A stretch of DNA of 64,000 nt from Halioglobus japonicus. GTDB lineage: Bacteria; Pseudomonadota; Gammaproteobacteria; Pseudomonadales; Halieaceae. A program made the position numbers and the translations under genes. The notes under the pieces are model-generated. The model did no database searches. It was given only the letters and a program-made list of their open reading frames with translations, and was not told the DNA's origin. Shown one piece after another: positions 36,170-45,418 of the stretch. The number at the start of each line of letters is the position of its first letter. Position 1 is the stretch's first letter. Location of the stretch: assembly GCA_902705825.1 (NCBI GenBank), contig CACSIL010000034.1:222075-286074 (forward strand). Direction: 5' to 3'.

Positions 36170-37180
36170 TCAGGCCCGGCCAAACAGCCGTACCTGTACT
36201 TGAAAACCATTGCGCTGAGCCAGATACTCGCTGGCCATTTCAGTCAGCCCCGCATCCTCTGCCCATTGCGCCAACGCCTGCGGATCGAAACCCAACCACA
36301 AATCACCGCAATTTTCCCTGGCCCAGCCCTGATCGTGGTTGCACAGATCAGTCACCAGCACTACACCGTTGGGCGCCAGGTATGCGGCCACGTCCCGCAG
36401 TACTTCGCCGGGTGCCGGCGTGTGGTGCAGTACCATATTGATAACGACACAATCAGCTTGCAGCCCTTGTAATTGCTCACTGCGGGTATCGTCGAGAATA
36501 AAGTCGACGTTCTTTAGTTCGGCGGCCGCGGCCTTGTCGCGTGCCTGTGCCAACATGCCAGGCGCATTGTCCAGTGCCACTACCCGCTTAAACTGCGAAG
36601 CCAATTCCAGCAGGAAGGAGCCATCTCCCGGCCCCACCTCCAGAACGGTGTCGCGGTTCAGCAATGGTGCCCCCGCCAATATTTGAGCTACCACATCAGC
36701 GTATTGCTCATAACTGGCAATTAAATCCTGCTGTTCGTGAAATTTGCTAGCGTTGAGCCGGAAAAAGTTGCTGGAATTTTCTTCGCGTTGCCGGTGCAGG
36801 GCCTCCAGCCGACTTTGGATATCCTCTGGCAGGTCAATGGCATCCACGGCTTCAAAAATACTGTGCTGCAGTGCTTCCAGATCGGGGTGCTGGCCCAGCT
36901 CACTGCGGCGATAAAAAATGGAGTTTGCCTCGCGCCGGGCGGCCACAAGGCCGGCGCTCGCCAGTACCTTCAGGTGGTGGCTGAGAGCCGGTTGACGGAT
37001 ATTGAAGATGGCGCACAATTCAGAAACGCCGAAAGAATCTTTGCGCAATACACGCAAAACCAGCAGGCGCAGGGTATCCGCGCTGGCTTTGCACAGGTTG
37101 GTGAGCGCAGTCAGGTGTGGATCTGACTGCGGCTGCTCCGGTATCGGAGCCACCAGTTTTGCGGCAGTTATCGAAGGCAT
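36170..37180 (-). CDS. sahR: SahR-type ArsR family regulator with methyltransferase-like sensor domain
   Basis: 336 residues. N-terminal winged helix (about 35-95: [26 protein letters not shown]) of the ArsR family. The C-terminal half is a SAM-methyltransferase fold ([47 protein letters not shown]). The SahR family represses SAM-cycle genes, binds SAH through this domain and lets go when SAH rises. Adjacency to metK, ahcY and metF and a perfect palindrome upstream of its own gene fit this role well. The alternative is an uncharacterised fused methyltransferase. Confidence 0.85.
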   Translation of the reverse strand: MPSITAAKLVAPIPEQPQSDPHLTALTNLCKASADTLRLLVLRVLRKDSFGVSELCAIFNIRQPALSHHLKVLASAGLVAARREANSIFYRRSELGQHPDLEALQHSIFEAVDAIDLPEDIQSRLEALHRQREENSSNFFRLNASKFHEQQDLIASYEQYADVVAQILAGAPLLNRDTVLEVGPGDGSFLLELASQFKRVVALDNAPGMLAQARDKAAAAELKNVDFILDDTRSEQLQGLQADCVVINMVLHHTPAPGEVLRDVAAYLAPNGVVLVTDLCNHDQGWARENCGDLWLGFDPQALAQWAEDAGLTEMASEYLAQRNGFQVQVRLFGRA

Positions 37181-37208
37181 GGCGCGGGAGTTTAGCAGGC
37201 CCCTTCAC

Positions 37209-37232
37209 CTATATCAAAATATTTTGATATAG
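37209..37232 (+). promoter_or_regulatory. Perfect 24-bp palindrome, predicted SahR operator
   Basis: Half-site CTATATCAAAAT is followed directly by its exact reverse complement ATTTTGATATAG. It lies 29 bases before the sahR start on one side and 139 bases before tkt on the other. ArsR-type dimers bind AT-rich palindromes like this, so autoregulation of the sahR-metK-ahcY-metF-rsmE run is expected; tkt could also be affected. Confidence 0.75.
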
Positions 37233-37370
37233 TACTGCGAGGCCCGTCACAACAAACTATTTGGCGTGGGAGGCTAATTAATTGCCTATTTGTTTGCCGT
37301 TCGTGCGCGCTTACGCGAAAATGGCGGCCCATTTTGGTCCCACCCTATTACTTCCGTTACGGAGAACCCG

Positions 37371-39371
37371 ATGTCGTCCGCCCGTACCAGACTTGCCAAT
37401 GCTATCCGCGTCCTCAGCATGGACGCTGTCCAGAAGGCCAAAAGCGGCCACCCAGGTGCCCCTATGGGAATGGCGGATATCGCCGAGGTGCTTTGGAATG
37501 ATTACCTGAGGCACAACCCGCAGAACCCTTCGTGGTCTGGCCGCGACCGGTTTGTGTTGTCCAATGGCCACGGTTCGATGCTCATTTATTCGCTGTTGCA
37601 TCTGTCGGGTTACGACCTGCCGATGTCAGAGATACAGAATTTTCGACAGCTGCACAGCAAAACACCGGGCCACCCTGAATTCGGTTATACCCCTGGCGTG
37701 GAAACCACCACCGGCCCGCTGGGCCAGGGTCTGGCCAATGCGGTGGGTATGGCACTGGCTGAAAAAGTACTGGGAGCACAGTTCAACCGCCCCGGGCATG
37801 AAGTGGTAGACCACAACACCTATGTGTTTCTCGGTGACGGCTGCCTGATGGAGGGGATATCTCACGAGGCCAGCTCGCTTGCCGGTACGCTGGGGTTGGG
37901 CAAGCTGGTGGCGTTCTACGATGATAATGGCATCTCTATCGACGGCGAGGTCGAAGGCTGGTTTACCGACGACACGCCCGGGCGTTTCCGCGCTTACGGC
38001 TGGCAGGTGATCAGTGACGTGGACGGTCATGATGCTGACGCAATCAAGGCGGCAATAGATGAAGCCCGTGGCGACAGCGCGCGGCCAACCCTGATTTGTT
38101 GCAAAACGATCATCGGCAAGGGCTCGCCCAACAAACAGGGCACGGAGTCGGTACACGGCGCGGCACTGGGAGAAGAAGAAGTTGCGGCCACTCGAAAAGC
38201 ACTCGGCTGGGAGCAGGGCCCTTTTGATATCCCCGACGATATTTATGCCGGATGGAATGCACAGTCGCGCGGCAGTGAGTTGGAACAAGCGTGGGATAAC
38301 GCAATGGCGGCTTACACCGAGGCGCATCCGGATCTCGCCGCAGAGCTGCGTCGACGCCTGGCAGGAGAGCTGCCCGCAGGCTTCTCCGCACAGGCCGACG
38401 ACTATATAGCAAGCTGCCAGCGCGAAGGGGCGAGCATTGCTTCGCGCAAGGCATCAGAGAACTGTCTTAACAGCTATGGGCCGCTCCTGCCGGAACTGCT
38501 CGGTGGCTCAGCTGACCTGGCGGGTTCCAACCTGACGATCTGGAGTGGATCAAAGGGTGTAACGGCCGATGACGCAAGTGGGAACTACGTCTACTACGGT
38601 GTGCGGGAGTTCGCGATGGCAGCGATCATGAACGGCATCGCCCTGCACGGCGGCTTTATTAACTATGGCGCGACCTTCCTGATATTCATGGAGTACGCCC
38701 GCAATGCAGTGCGCATGGCGGCGTTGATGAAGCAGCAGTCTATTTTTGTGTTCACCCACGATTCTATCGGCCTGGGTGAAGACGGCCCCACGCACCAGCC
38801 AGTCGAGCAGTTAACTTCGCTGCGTACCACGCCGAATATGCAGACGTGGCGCCCCTGTGATGCGGTGGAGTCTGCAGTGGCCTGGAAAGCTGCGATAGAG
38901 CGCCGCGACGGGCCATCGGCTCTGATCTTTTCGCGTCAGGGTTTGCCGCATCAGGCGCGCAGCGACCAGCAGCTAGCGGATGTCGCACGCGGCGCCTATG
39001 TGCTCAAGGATTGTGAGGGTTCTCCCGAAGCCATCCTGATTGCCACGGGCTCCGAGGTGCAACTGGCGATGTCGGCTGCCGAAGAACTGGCGGGCAAAGG
39101 CAGACGGGTGCGTGTGGTCTCCATGCCCTGTGCTGAGTTGTTCGAGCAGCAAGACGCGCAGTATCGAGAGGCGGTGTTACCCAGCGATGTTCTGGCCCGT
39201 GTAGCGGTTGAAGCGCTGCACGCGGATTACTGGTACAAGTACGTGGGGCTGGACGGGCGAGTGGTCGGCATGACCACCTTTGGCGAATCCGCGCCCGCCA
39301 GTGACCTGATGCAGTACTTTGGCTTCACGACAGAGAATGTTGTCGCGACTGTCGAAGACATACTGCTCTAG
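37371..39371 (+). CDS. tkt: Transketolase
   Basis: 666 residues. Thiamine-diphosphate enzyme of the pentose phosphate pathway. [18 protein letters not shown] near the start, TPP motif [18 protein letters not shown], pyrimidine domain about 355 onward, and [16 protein letters not shown]. The start [13 protein letters not shown] at 37371 follows CGGAGAA. First gene of tkt-epd-pgk-fba, divergent from sahR. Confidence 0.97.
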   Translation: MSSARTRLANAIRVLSMDAVQKAKSGHPGAPMGMADIAEVLWNDYLRHNPQNPSWSGRDRFVLSNGHGSMLIYSLLHLSGYDLPMSEIQNFRQLHSKTPGHPEFGYTPGVETTTGPLGQGLANAVGMALAEKVLGAQFNRPGHEVVDHNTYVFLGDGCLMEGISHEASSLAGTLGLGKLVAFYDDNGISIDGEVEGWFTDDTPGRFRAYGWQVISDVDGHDADAIKAAIDEARGDSARPTLICCKTIIGKGSPNKQGTESVHGAALGEEEVAATRKALGWEQGPFDIPDDIYAGWNAQSRGSELEQAWDNAMAAYTEAHPDLAAELRRRLAGELPAGFSAQADDYIASCQREGASIASRKASENCLNSYGPLLPELLGGSADLAGSNLTIWSGSKGVTADDASGNYVYYGVREFAMAAIMNGIALHGGFINYGATFLIFMEYARNAVRMAALMKQQSIFVFTHDSIGLGEDGPTHQPVEQLTSLRTTPNMQTWRPCDAVESAVAWKAAIERRDGPSALIFSRQGLPHQARSDQQLADVARGAYVLKDCEGSPEAILIATGSEVQLAMSAAEELAGKGRRVRVVSMPCAELFEQQDAQYREAVLPSDVLARVAVEALHADYWYKYVGLDGRVVGMTTFGESAPASDLMQYFGFTTENVVATVEDILL

Positions 39372-39382
39372 AGCGTATTGCT

Positions 39383-40399
39383 ATGCTGCGTCTGGCTATC
39401 AATGGCTATGGCCGTATTGGTCGCAGCATTCTTCGTGCGCTTTACGAAAGTCCGCTGCGCAATGAGATGGCAATCTTCGCGATCAACGAGCTGGCGGACG
39501 CTGGCACGGTATTACACCTCACTCGCTATGATTCCACTCACGGGCGTTTCTCGCTGCCGCTGGCCGGTGACAGTGAGCAGTTGTGTGTGGACGGCGATAC
39601 GATCGCGCTGCTGAACCACCAGCAGATAGATGCCCTGCCCTGGAAATCGCTGGGCGTTGATATTGTGCTGGAATGTACCGGGGCGTTTTCCGACCGCGCG
39701 ACAGCAGAGCAGCATTTGCAACAGGGTGCAGACAGGGTGCTGTTTTCCCAGCCCGCGCAACCCGACGTCGATCAGACCGTGGTGTATGGCGTGAATCATA
39801 GGGAGCTCAGTGCTGAGCATCGCATTGCGTCCAACGCCTCCTGCACCACCAACGGTATTCTGCCGATCATCAAGGCTCTCGATGATGCCGTAGGCATTGA
39901 GATGGGCACTATCACTACAATTCATTCTGCGATGAACGATCAGCCAGTACTGGATGCCTATCACAATACGGATTTGCGCAAAACGCGGGCCGCTTCCCAG
40001 TCTATTATTCCCGTCGATACTGAGCTGGCCAAGGGCATTGAGCGCATTCTGCCTAAAATGGCCGGGCGCTTCACCGCACAGGCGCTGCGGGTGCCAACGC
40101 TCAACGTTTCGGCGTTGGATTTGACCGTGCAGACGCAACAGGATACCGATGTAGCCACTATCAATCGAATTCTGCGAGAGGCGTCACACTCTAATTTCGA
40201 CGGCGTACTTGGCTATACCGAGGAGCTTCTGGCATCCTGTGATTTTAATCACGATCCGCGCTCCAGTATTGTCGATGCCAACCAGACACGCGTCAGCGGC
40301 AAGCGTCTGGTAAAGGTGCTCACCTGGTTTGACAACGAATGGGGCTACGCCAATCGCATGCTGGATGTCGCGAAGTGCTGGCACGCCGCCGCACGTTAG
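39383..40399 (+). CDS. epd: Erythrose-4-phosphate dehydrogenase (Epd; GAPDH family)
   Basis: 338 residues. NAD motif [15 protein letters not shown], catalytic Cys154 in NASCTTNG, His181 in TIHSAMNDQ. The HSAMNDQ...[17 protein letters not shown] pattern is that of Epd rather than GapA. Epd makes 4-phosphoerythronate for vitamin B6 synthesis; some members also act on glyceraldehyde-3-P. It starts 11 bases after tkt. Confidence 0.92.
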   Translation: MLRLAINGYGRIGRSILRALYESPLRNEMAIFAINELADAGTVLHLTRYDSTHGRFSLPLAGDSEQLCVDGDTIALLNHQQIDALPWKSLGVDIVLECTGAFSDRATAEQHLQQGADRVLFSQPAQPDVDQTVVYGVNHRELSAEHRIASNASCTTNGILPIIKALDDAVGIEMGTITTIHSAMNDQPVLDAYHNTDLRKTRAASQSIIPVDTELAKGIERILPKMAGRFTAQALRVPTLNVSALDLTVQTQQDTDVATINRILREASHSNFDGVLGYTEELLASCDFNHDPRSSIVDANQTRVSGKRLVKVLTWFDNEWGYANRMLDVAKCWHAAAR

Positions 40400-40431
40400 G
40401 GAACATAAAAGTTAGCAGGGAAACTAGACGT

Positions 40432-41604
40432 ATGACGCTTAAAGTTCATCTGATGCAGGACTTGGACCTGCGCAGCCAACGCGTATTGATCCGCGAAGAT
40501 CTTAATGTGCCCATCAAAGAGGGGGTCGTCACCAGTGATGCCCGTATTCGAGCGGCTCTGCCAACCATAGAGGCTGCGGTGGCCGCCGGTGCGAAAGTCA
40601 TTCTGATGTCGCATCTGGGTCGCCCGGTGGAGGGTGAGTTCGATCAGGCATTTTCACTAGCACCGGTAGCGGAGCATTTATCGGGTCTACTCGGCAAGCC
40701 TGTCTCGCTGGTGTCTGATTGGCGCGGTGGCGTGGAGCTGGCAGATGGCGAAGTGGCGCTGCTGGAAAACGTGCGTTTTAATTCTGGCGAGAAAAAAGAC
40801 GATGAGGCGCTGTCTCGTGCCTATGCGGCGCTGTGCGATATTTTCGTAATGGATGCCTTTGGCACCGCGCACAGGGCGCAGGCATCTACTCACGGTGTGG
40901 CGAAGTTTGCGCCGGTGGCGTGTGCCGGGCCACTGCTGGCTGGAGAGCTGCGCGCCCTGACGCAGGCCTTGTCCAACCCCGCCCGCCCTCTGGTGGCAAT
41001 TGTGGGTGGCTCGAAGGTATCAACCAAGCTTGAGGTACTGGAATCGTTGTCTGAGAAAGTGGATCAGCTGGTGGTCGGCGGTGGTATTGCCAACACGTTT
41101 CTGGCTGCCAGTGGCAGCCCGGTGGGCAAATCCCTGTGTGAACATGACCTGATCCCGATCGCCCAGGCTTTGATGCAAAAAACCGAGATACCGTTGCCTG
41201 TTGATGTCGTGACTGGAAAGGCTTTCGCTGAGGACACACCGGCCAGCCTAAAGGCTGCGGGTGATGTGGCAGACGATGATATGATTTTTGATATCGGGCC
41301 GCAGGCGGCGCAACAGATTGCGGATATTCTCAAAAATGCGGGCACGATTTTATGGAATGGGCCGGTCGGCGTATTCGAGTTTGATCAGTTCGCCGAGGGC
41401 ACCAAAACCCTGGCTCGTGCGATCGCGGACAGCCCGGCATTTTCACTGGCTGGCGGGGGAGATACCCTGGCGGCCATAGACAAATTTGAAATCGCAGACA
41501 GAGTTTCGTATATCTCCACCGGCGGTGGTGCTTTCCTGGAGTACGTCGAAGGAAAAACACTGCCCGCAGTCGCGATGCTTGAACAACGCGCCGGTGGCAA
41601 ATAA
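40432..41604 (+). CDS. pgk: Phosphoglycerate kinase
   Basis: 390 residues. [14 protein letters not shown] near the N-terminus, [27 protein letters not shown]-type region, and C-terminal [19 protein letters not shown]. Start ATG at 40432 ([13 protein letters not shown]) matches the usual short N-terminus; an ATG seven codons later is a less likely alternative. Between epd and fba, the conserved cluster order. Confidence 0.97.
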   Translation: MTLKVHLMQDLDLRSQRVLIREDLNVPIKEGVVTSDARIRAALPTIEAAVAAGAKVILMSHLGRPVEGEFDQAFSLAPVAEHLSGLLGKPVSLVSDWRGGVELADGEVALLENVRFNSGEKKDDEALSRAYAALCDIFVMDAFGTAHRAQASTHGVAKFAPVACAGPLLAGELRALTQALSNPARPLVAIVGGSKVSTKLEVLESLSEKVDQLVVGGGIANTFLAASGSPVGKSLCEHDLIPIAQALMQKTEIPLPVDVVTGKAFAEDTPASLKAAGDVADDDMIFDIGPQAAQQIADILKNAGTILWNGPVGVFEFDQFAEGTKTLARAIADSPAFSLAGGGDTLAAIDKFEIADRVSYISTGGGAFLEYVEGKTLPAVAMLEQRAGGK

Positions 41605-41658
41605 GCGTAAACTCGCTGCTGCCTCCATTGAAATTTTAAGAGTTAAAGGATAACTATC

Positions 41659-42723
41659 ATGGCATTAATCAGTTTGCGTCAGTTACTGGATCACGCCGCC
41701 GAACACAATTACGGCGTGCCCGCTTTCAACGTCAACAACCTGGAGCAGACCCGCGCCATCATGGAGGCAGCTGATGCCACCAACTCTCCTGTCATCATGC
41801 AGGCCAGTGCGGGTGCCCGCAAATACGCAGGCGCGCCTTTTCTGCGCGCGATGATGGAAGCGGCGATGAATGAATTTCCGCACATTCCGGTGGTTGTGCA
41901 TCAGGATCACGGTGTGTCGGCCGGTGTGTGCCAGCGTTCTATCCAGCTGGGCTTCAGTTCCGTGATGATGGACGGGTCGCTGGGTGAAGACGGCAAAACT
42001 CCAATGGATTATGACTACAATGTGGCAGTGACGCGTGCGGCGGTAGAAATGGCGCATGCCTGCGGTGTTTCTGTAGAGGGCGAGCTCGGCTGCCTGGGTT
42101 CTCTGGAGACCGGTGAAGCCGGTGAGGAAGACGGCATCGGTGCTGCGGGTATATTGACTCACGATCAGATGCTCACCGATCCTGAAGAGGCCGCGAGTTT
42201 TGTCAAAGCCACCGGCGTGGATGCACTCGCTATCGCTTGCGGCACCAGTCACGGTGCCTACAAATTTACGCGTCCACCCACTGGCGATATTCTCGCGATT
42301 GACCGGATTAAAGACATCCATTCGCGCATCCCCAATACCCACCTGGTGATGCACGGTTCCTCTGCGGTGCCGCAGGACTGGCTGGCCATCATCAACGAGT
42401 TCGGCGGAGAGATCCCAGAGACTTACGGTGTGCCGGTAGAGCAGGTACAGGAAGGTATCCGTCACGGCGTGCGCAAGGTAAATATAGATACTGACCTGCG
42501 GTTGGCATCAACCGGTGCGATACGTCGCTTTCTTGCGCAAAATCCGGCGGAGTTTGATCCGCGCAAATATCTGGCGCAAACCATCACCGCGATGAGGGAC
42601 ATCTGCATCGCGCGCTACGAAGCATTCGGTACGGCTGGCAACGCCGACAAGATCAAGGTGCGCTCACTCGATGATATGCAGCGGGCCTATGAATCCGGGG
42701 AGCTGACACCCGCCGTGAATTGA
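41659..42723 (+). CDS. fba: Class II fructose-1,6-bisphosphate aldolase
   Basis: 354 residues. Zinc-dependent class II aldolase, Calvin-type length. [21 protein letters not shown], metal site [61 protein letters not shown] good AAAGGA precedes the ATG. Its stop overlaps the TTG start of the next gene. Confidence 0.97.
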   Translation: MALISLRQLLDHAAEHNYGVPAFNVNNLEQTRAIMEAADATNSPVIMQASAGARKYAGAPFLRAMMEAAMNEFPHIPVVVHQDHGVSAGVCQRSIQLGFSSVMMDGSLGEDGKTPMDYDYNVAVTRAAVEMAHACGVSVEGELGCLGSLETGEAGEEDGIGAAGILTHDQMLTDPEEAASFVKATGVDALAIACGTSHGAYKFTRPPTGDILAIDRIKDIHSRIPNTHLVMHGSSAVPQDWLAIINEFGGEIPETYGVPVEQVQEGIRHGVRKVNIDTDLRLASTGAIRRFLAQNPAEFDPRKYLAQTITAMRDICIARYEAFGTAGNADKIKVRSLDDMQRAYESGELTPAVN

Positions 42724-43706
42724 CGGGCGGCGTGGTGTCGACACCGGAGCAACTGCAGGCGCTTCGCGAACAGCTGCCAACCCTTGGCGCCGGATTGCCG
42801 GCGCCGCCGGAACTGGCAGCGTATTGTCAGTACTACGGCATCGATTTTACGACGCGCTATCCATCTGTCACACACGAAGTCGGGCACATCACATCAGGGG
42901 ACTACACTCTGGCTGTGCACCAATGGTGCGTGCCTGCCGCACGCGCGAATCTGCTGGTGCTGCACGGGTACTTCGATCACACGGGGTTGTTCAGCAAGTT
43001 AATCGACTGGGGTCTGGCGCATCATTGCAATGTGCTGATCTTTGATCTGCCCGGCCACGGGCTGTCCAGCGGAGACCCTGCTGTCATTGATGACTTTGGC
43101 GATTACAGCCGTGCGATTGACGATGTGCTGCGCGCGGCGAGCCTGCCTGTCTTACCGCTGTGGGTAATGGCGCAGAGTACAGGCGGTGCTGCGCTGGTGG
43201 ATTACGCCCAAAAATACGACTGGCCGTTCGCGGCAACGGTATTACTGGCACCATTGGTGCGCCCTGCCGGTTGGCGTTGGGTGAGCCCGGTGCAACGTGT
43301 TCTGAGTGTGTTTACAGACAGCATTGGGCGCACCTTTGCCGTCAATTCTTCCGACCGTGAATTCCTCGCATTTATCAAGCGAGACCCCTTACAGTGTCAT
43401 CGTATTTCACTGCGCTGGTTAGCGGCGCTGCGCCGTTGGTTGGGTGACTTGCAGCCGCATGATCTGGGCGTGGGCCCCGCGCTCGTCATTCAGGGCGATG
43501 CCGATGGTACAGTCGACTGGCGCTACAATATGCCCGTCATCGCGCAGCTGTTTCCCGACAGCCAGATAGCGTATTTACCCGGCGCGGGGCATCAACTGGC
43601 CAATGAGTCAGCTGCTATCCGCGAGATGTATCTGCAGTCCGTGCAGAGCTGGCTGGCTGAATGTGGCATCTTGCTGAACGAACCTTCAGTGATAGTAGCC
43701 AGCTGA
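42720..43706 (+). CDS. Alpha/beta hydrolase (monoacylglycerol lipase-like)
   Basis: 328 residues. Core features: [14 protein letters not shown] (oxyanion region), [13 protein letters not shown], nucleophile motif AQSTG, aspartate in [11 protein letters not shown] and histidine in [11 protein letters not shown]. The nucleophile motif is AxSxG rather than the common GxSxG. It starts at TTG, overlapping the fba stop (TTGA), so it is coupled to fba; GTG codons at 42732 and 42735 are alternatives. Its 3' end overlaps the convergent sulfotransferase gene by 21 bases. Confidence 0.82.
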   Translation: MTGGVVSTPEQLQALREQLPTLGAGLPAPPELAAYCQYYGIDFTTRYPSVTHEVGHITSGDYTLAVHQWCVPAARANLLVLHGYFDHTGLFSKLIDWGLAHHCNVLIFDLPGHGLSSGDPAVIDDFGDYSRAIDDVLRAASLPVLPLWVMAQSTGGAALVDYAQKYDWPFAATVLLAPLVRPAGWRWVSPVQRVLSVFTDSIGRTFAVNSSDREFLAFIKRDPLQCHRISLRWLAALRRWLGDLQPHDLGVGPALVIQGDADGTVDWRYNMPVIAQLFPDSQIAYLPGAGHQLANESAAIREMYLQSVQSWLAECGILLNEPSVIVAS

Positions 43707-45308
43707 TTTGAGCAGCTCATATAGTGGTTTTATCGTGTCACCGTAGCGTTGCCAACGATTGATCGAATGGCTATAGATCTGCTGCTTTACCTGTACCGCA
43801 CTCGGTGTTGCGACACTGGTAGTGCGTTGATGAAAATTCAGACACTGCTCTTCCCAGGGCAGACCGCAGTGCTGCATTAACTGCCTGGAAATACGCTCAG
43901 GATCTGCAACTAGCGCCTCGTAGCTCACTTCAAACACGGCCCCTGGCATTGTCTCCTGCCAGTGTCGCATGAGTTGGTCAAACAATATGAAATAGCGCCC
44001 GCAGTCGAGAAGGTTGTAATTGTATTGGTAGGGTTTGAAATCTACCGCAAATAATTGCCGGAAGTTACTGAGGCATGTATCCATCGGGTCGCGGCGCAGA
44101 CACACCAGCGTGGCATTTGGCAGCGCCAGACGGATGAGCCCTAGCAGCAGAAAATTGAGGGGAAGCTTGTCGATGAAGCGCGATGTATGACCTGTTCTGG
44201 GTCGGGTGCTGTCAATATAAGCAGCACCCAGTTGTGCCAGGTCCAGTTTCAGCGTTCTTTCCAGGATTGTCGGGTCAAGAAATTCACTGAATGGTGCGTC
44301 GGCCGAACGCCTGAGCTGCTGAGGAAAATTCTGTAGCTCTCCGGCCGCGAAGACCTGTGAATGCCCTGCCAGAATCTGCTCTACCAGTGTGGTGCCAGTG
44401 CGAGGCATACCGACGATAAAAATGGGCTCAGCATTGTTGCAACCGGCGCGCGGTGTCTGGAATACGTCGCGGTTGAAAACTTGCCTGATGCCTGAAAAAT
44501 ACCGAGACTGGGCATCGTGACTATAGTTTGCATCTGTTGCCTGCTTCCGCTTGGCCCACTCGAGACTGGCAAACGCATCCTCATAATGACCCAGATCCTC
44601 CAGCTCCTTGGCGATAGCATGACCGAGATGCAGCTGATCACGTGGACTGCTGGTATGGGCACGCAACGAGTTCAGTCGCTCGAGGTGATTGCTTTGTGGT
44701 GTTTGAGGCCGCAGTGAAGAAAGTGCCGAGTGAACCTTGAACAGCTGCGGTTGCAGCGTGAGGGCGTTTTCGTAGGCTTCTTCAGCGGCATTCAAACGCC
44801 CTGCAAATTGCAATGAGGCACCATGGTTGAAATGGAAGTTGGCCAGCCAAGTTGCAGAGAGCCCCTCCGCTCGCCTGGGCTGTTCCCGCAGTTGCTGCGT
44901 GGCCTGCTCATAACAGTGCAATGCTTTAGTATGCTCACCGACATGGCTGAACACCGTGCCCAGTGTGTCCAGTGTTGGCAGGGCAGCAGGGTTCAACGCA
45001 AACGCTATTTCAGCTTCATGTAGCGCTCTTTCAGGCAAGTCGAGCACAATGAGTTGCTTGCATAATTCTGTGCGATAGTCTGGATTATCAGGGTCTAGCT
45101 CAACAGACTGGCCCAGGATATCTACCGCCTTGGCTATTTGCCCATTGTGCGCGGCGATAACACCGCAAAGGAACCAGGCATCTGCAAAAGAGGAATCGAG
45201 GTTGAGTATAGCCAGGCAGTGTTGATGAACCTCGCGCAGCATTCCCTGCTGTAATGCCTTGTGGGCGGCAGCATGGTGCTGGGAAATTTGTCGTTTGCTG
45301 GTATTCAT
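43686..45308 (-). CDS. TPR repeat-containing sulfotransferase
   Basis: 540 residues. About five TPR-like helical pairs cover residues 5-260 (for example ADAWFLCGVIAAHNGQIAKAVDILGQSVELDPDN). A sulfotransferase domain starts at 295 with the PAPS 5'-phosphosulfate loop FIVGMPRTGTT, and the 3'-phosphate region is near LVCLRRDPMDTCLSNFRQLF. The architecture resembles tyrosine/carbohydrate sulfotransferase-like proteins common in marine bacteria. The acceptor is unknown. A terminator separates it from the TonB receptor upstream. Confidence 0.87.
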   Translation of the reverse strand: MNTSKRQISQHHAAAHKALQQGMLREVHQHCLAILNLDSSFADAWFLCGVIAAHNGQIAKAVDILGQSVELDPDNPDYRTELCKQLIVLDLPERALHEAEIAFALNPAALPTLDTLGTVFSHVGEHTKALHCYEQATQQLREQPRRAEGLSATWLANFHFNHGASLQFAGRLNAAEEAYENALTLQPQLFKVHSALSSLRPQTPQSNHLERLNSLRAHTSSPRDQLHLGHAIAKELEDLGHYEDAFASLEWAKRKQATDANYSHDAQSRYFSGIRQVFNRDVFQTPRAGCNNAEPIFIVGMPRTGTTLVEQILAGHSQVFAAGELQNFPQQLRRSADAPFSEFLDPTILERTLKLDLAQLGAAYIDSTRPRTGHTSRFIDKLPLNFLLLGLIRLALPNATLVCLRRDPMDTCLSNFRQLFAVDFKPYQYNYNLLDCGRYFILFDQLMRHWQETMPGAVFEVSYEALVADPERISRQLMQHCGLPWEEQCLNFHQRTTSVATPSAVQVKQQIYSHSINRWQRYGDTIKPLYELLKSAGYYH

Positions 45309-45374
45309 CGTGCTGTAACTTTAAACGCAAGTCTCCGGCGCGTCACCTGCAGACCTGTCCTTTTGCCCGGGCAC

Positions 45375-45399
45375 AAAAAAGGGCGCTCACGAGCGCCCT
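45375..45399 (-). terminator. Intrinsic terminator of the TonB receptor gene
   Basis: On the minus strand GGGCGCTC / GAGCGCCC with a short loop is followed by TTTTTT, 20 bases after the receptor stop codon. Confidence 0.9.
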
Positions 45400-45418
45400 G
45401 GTGCAATCGCGATTTTTC

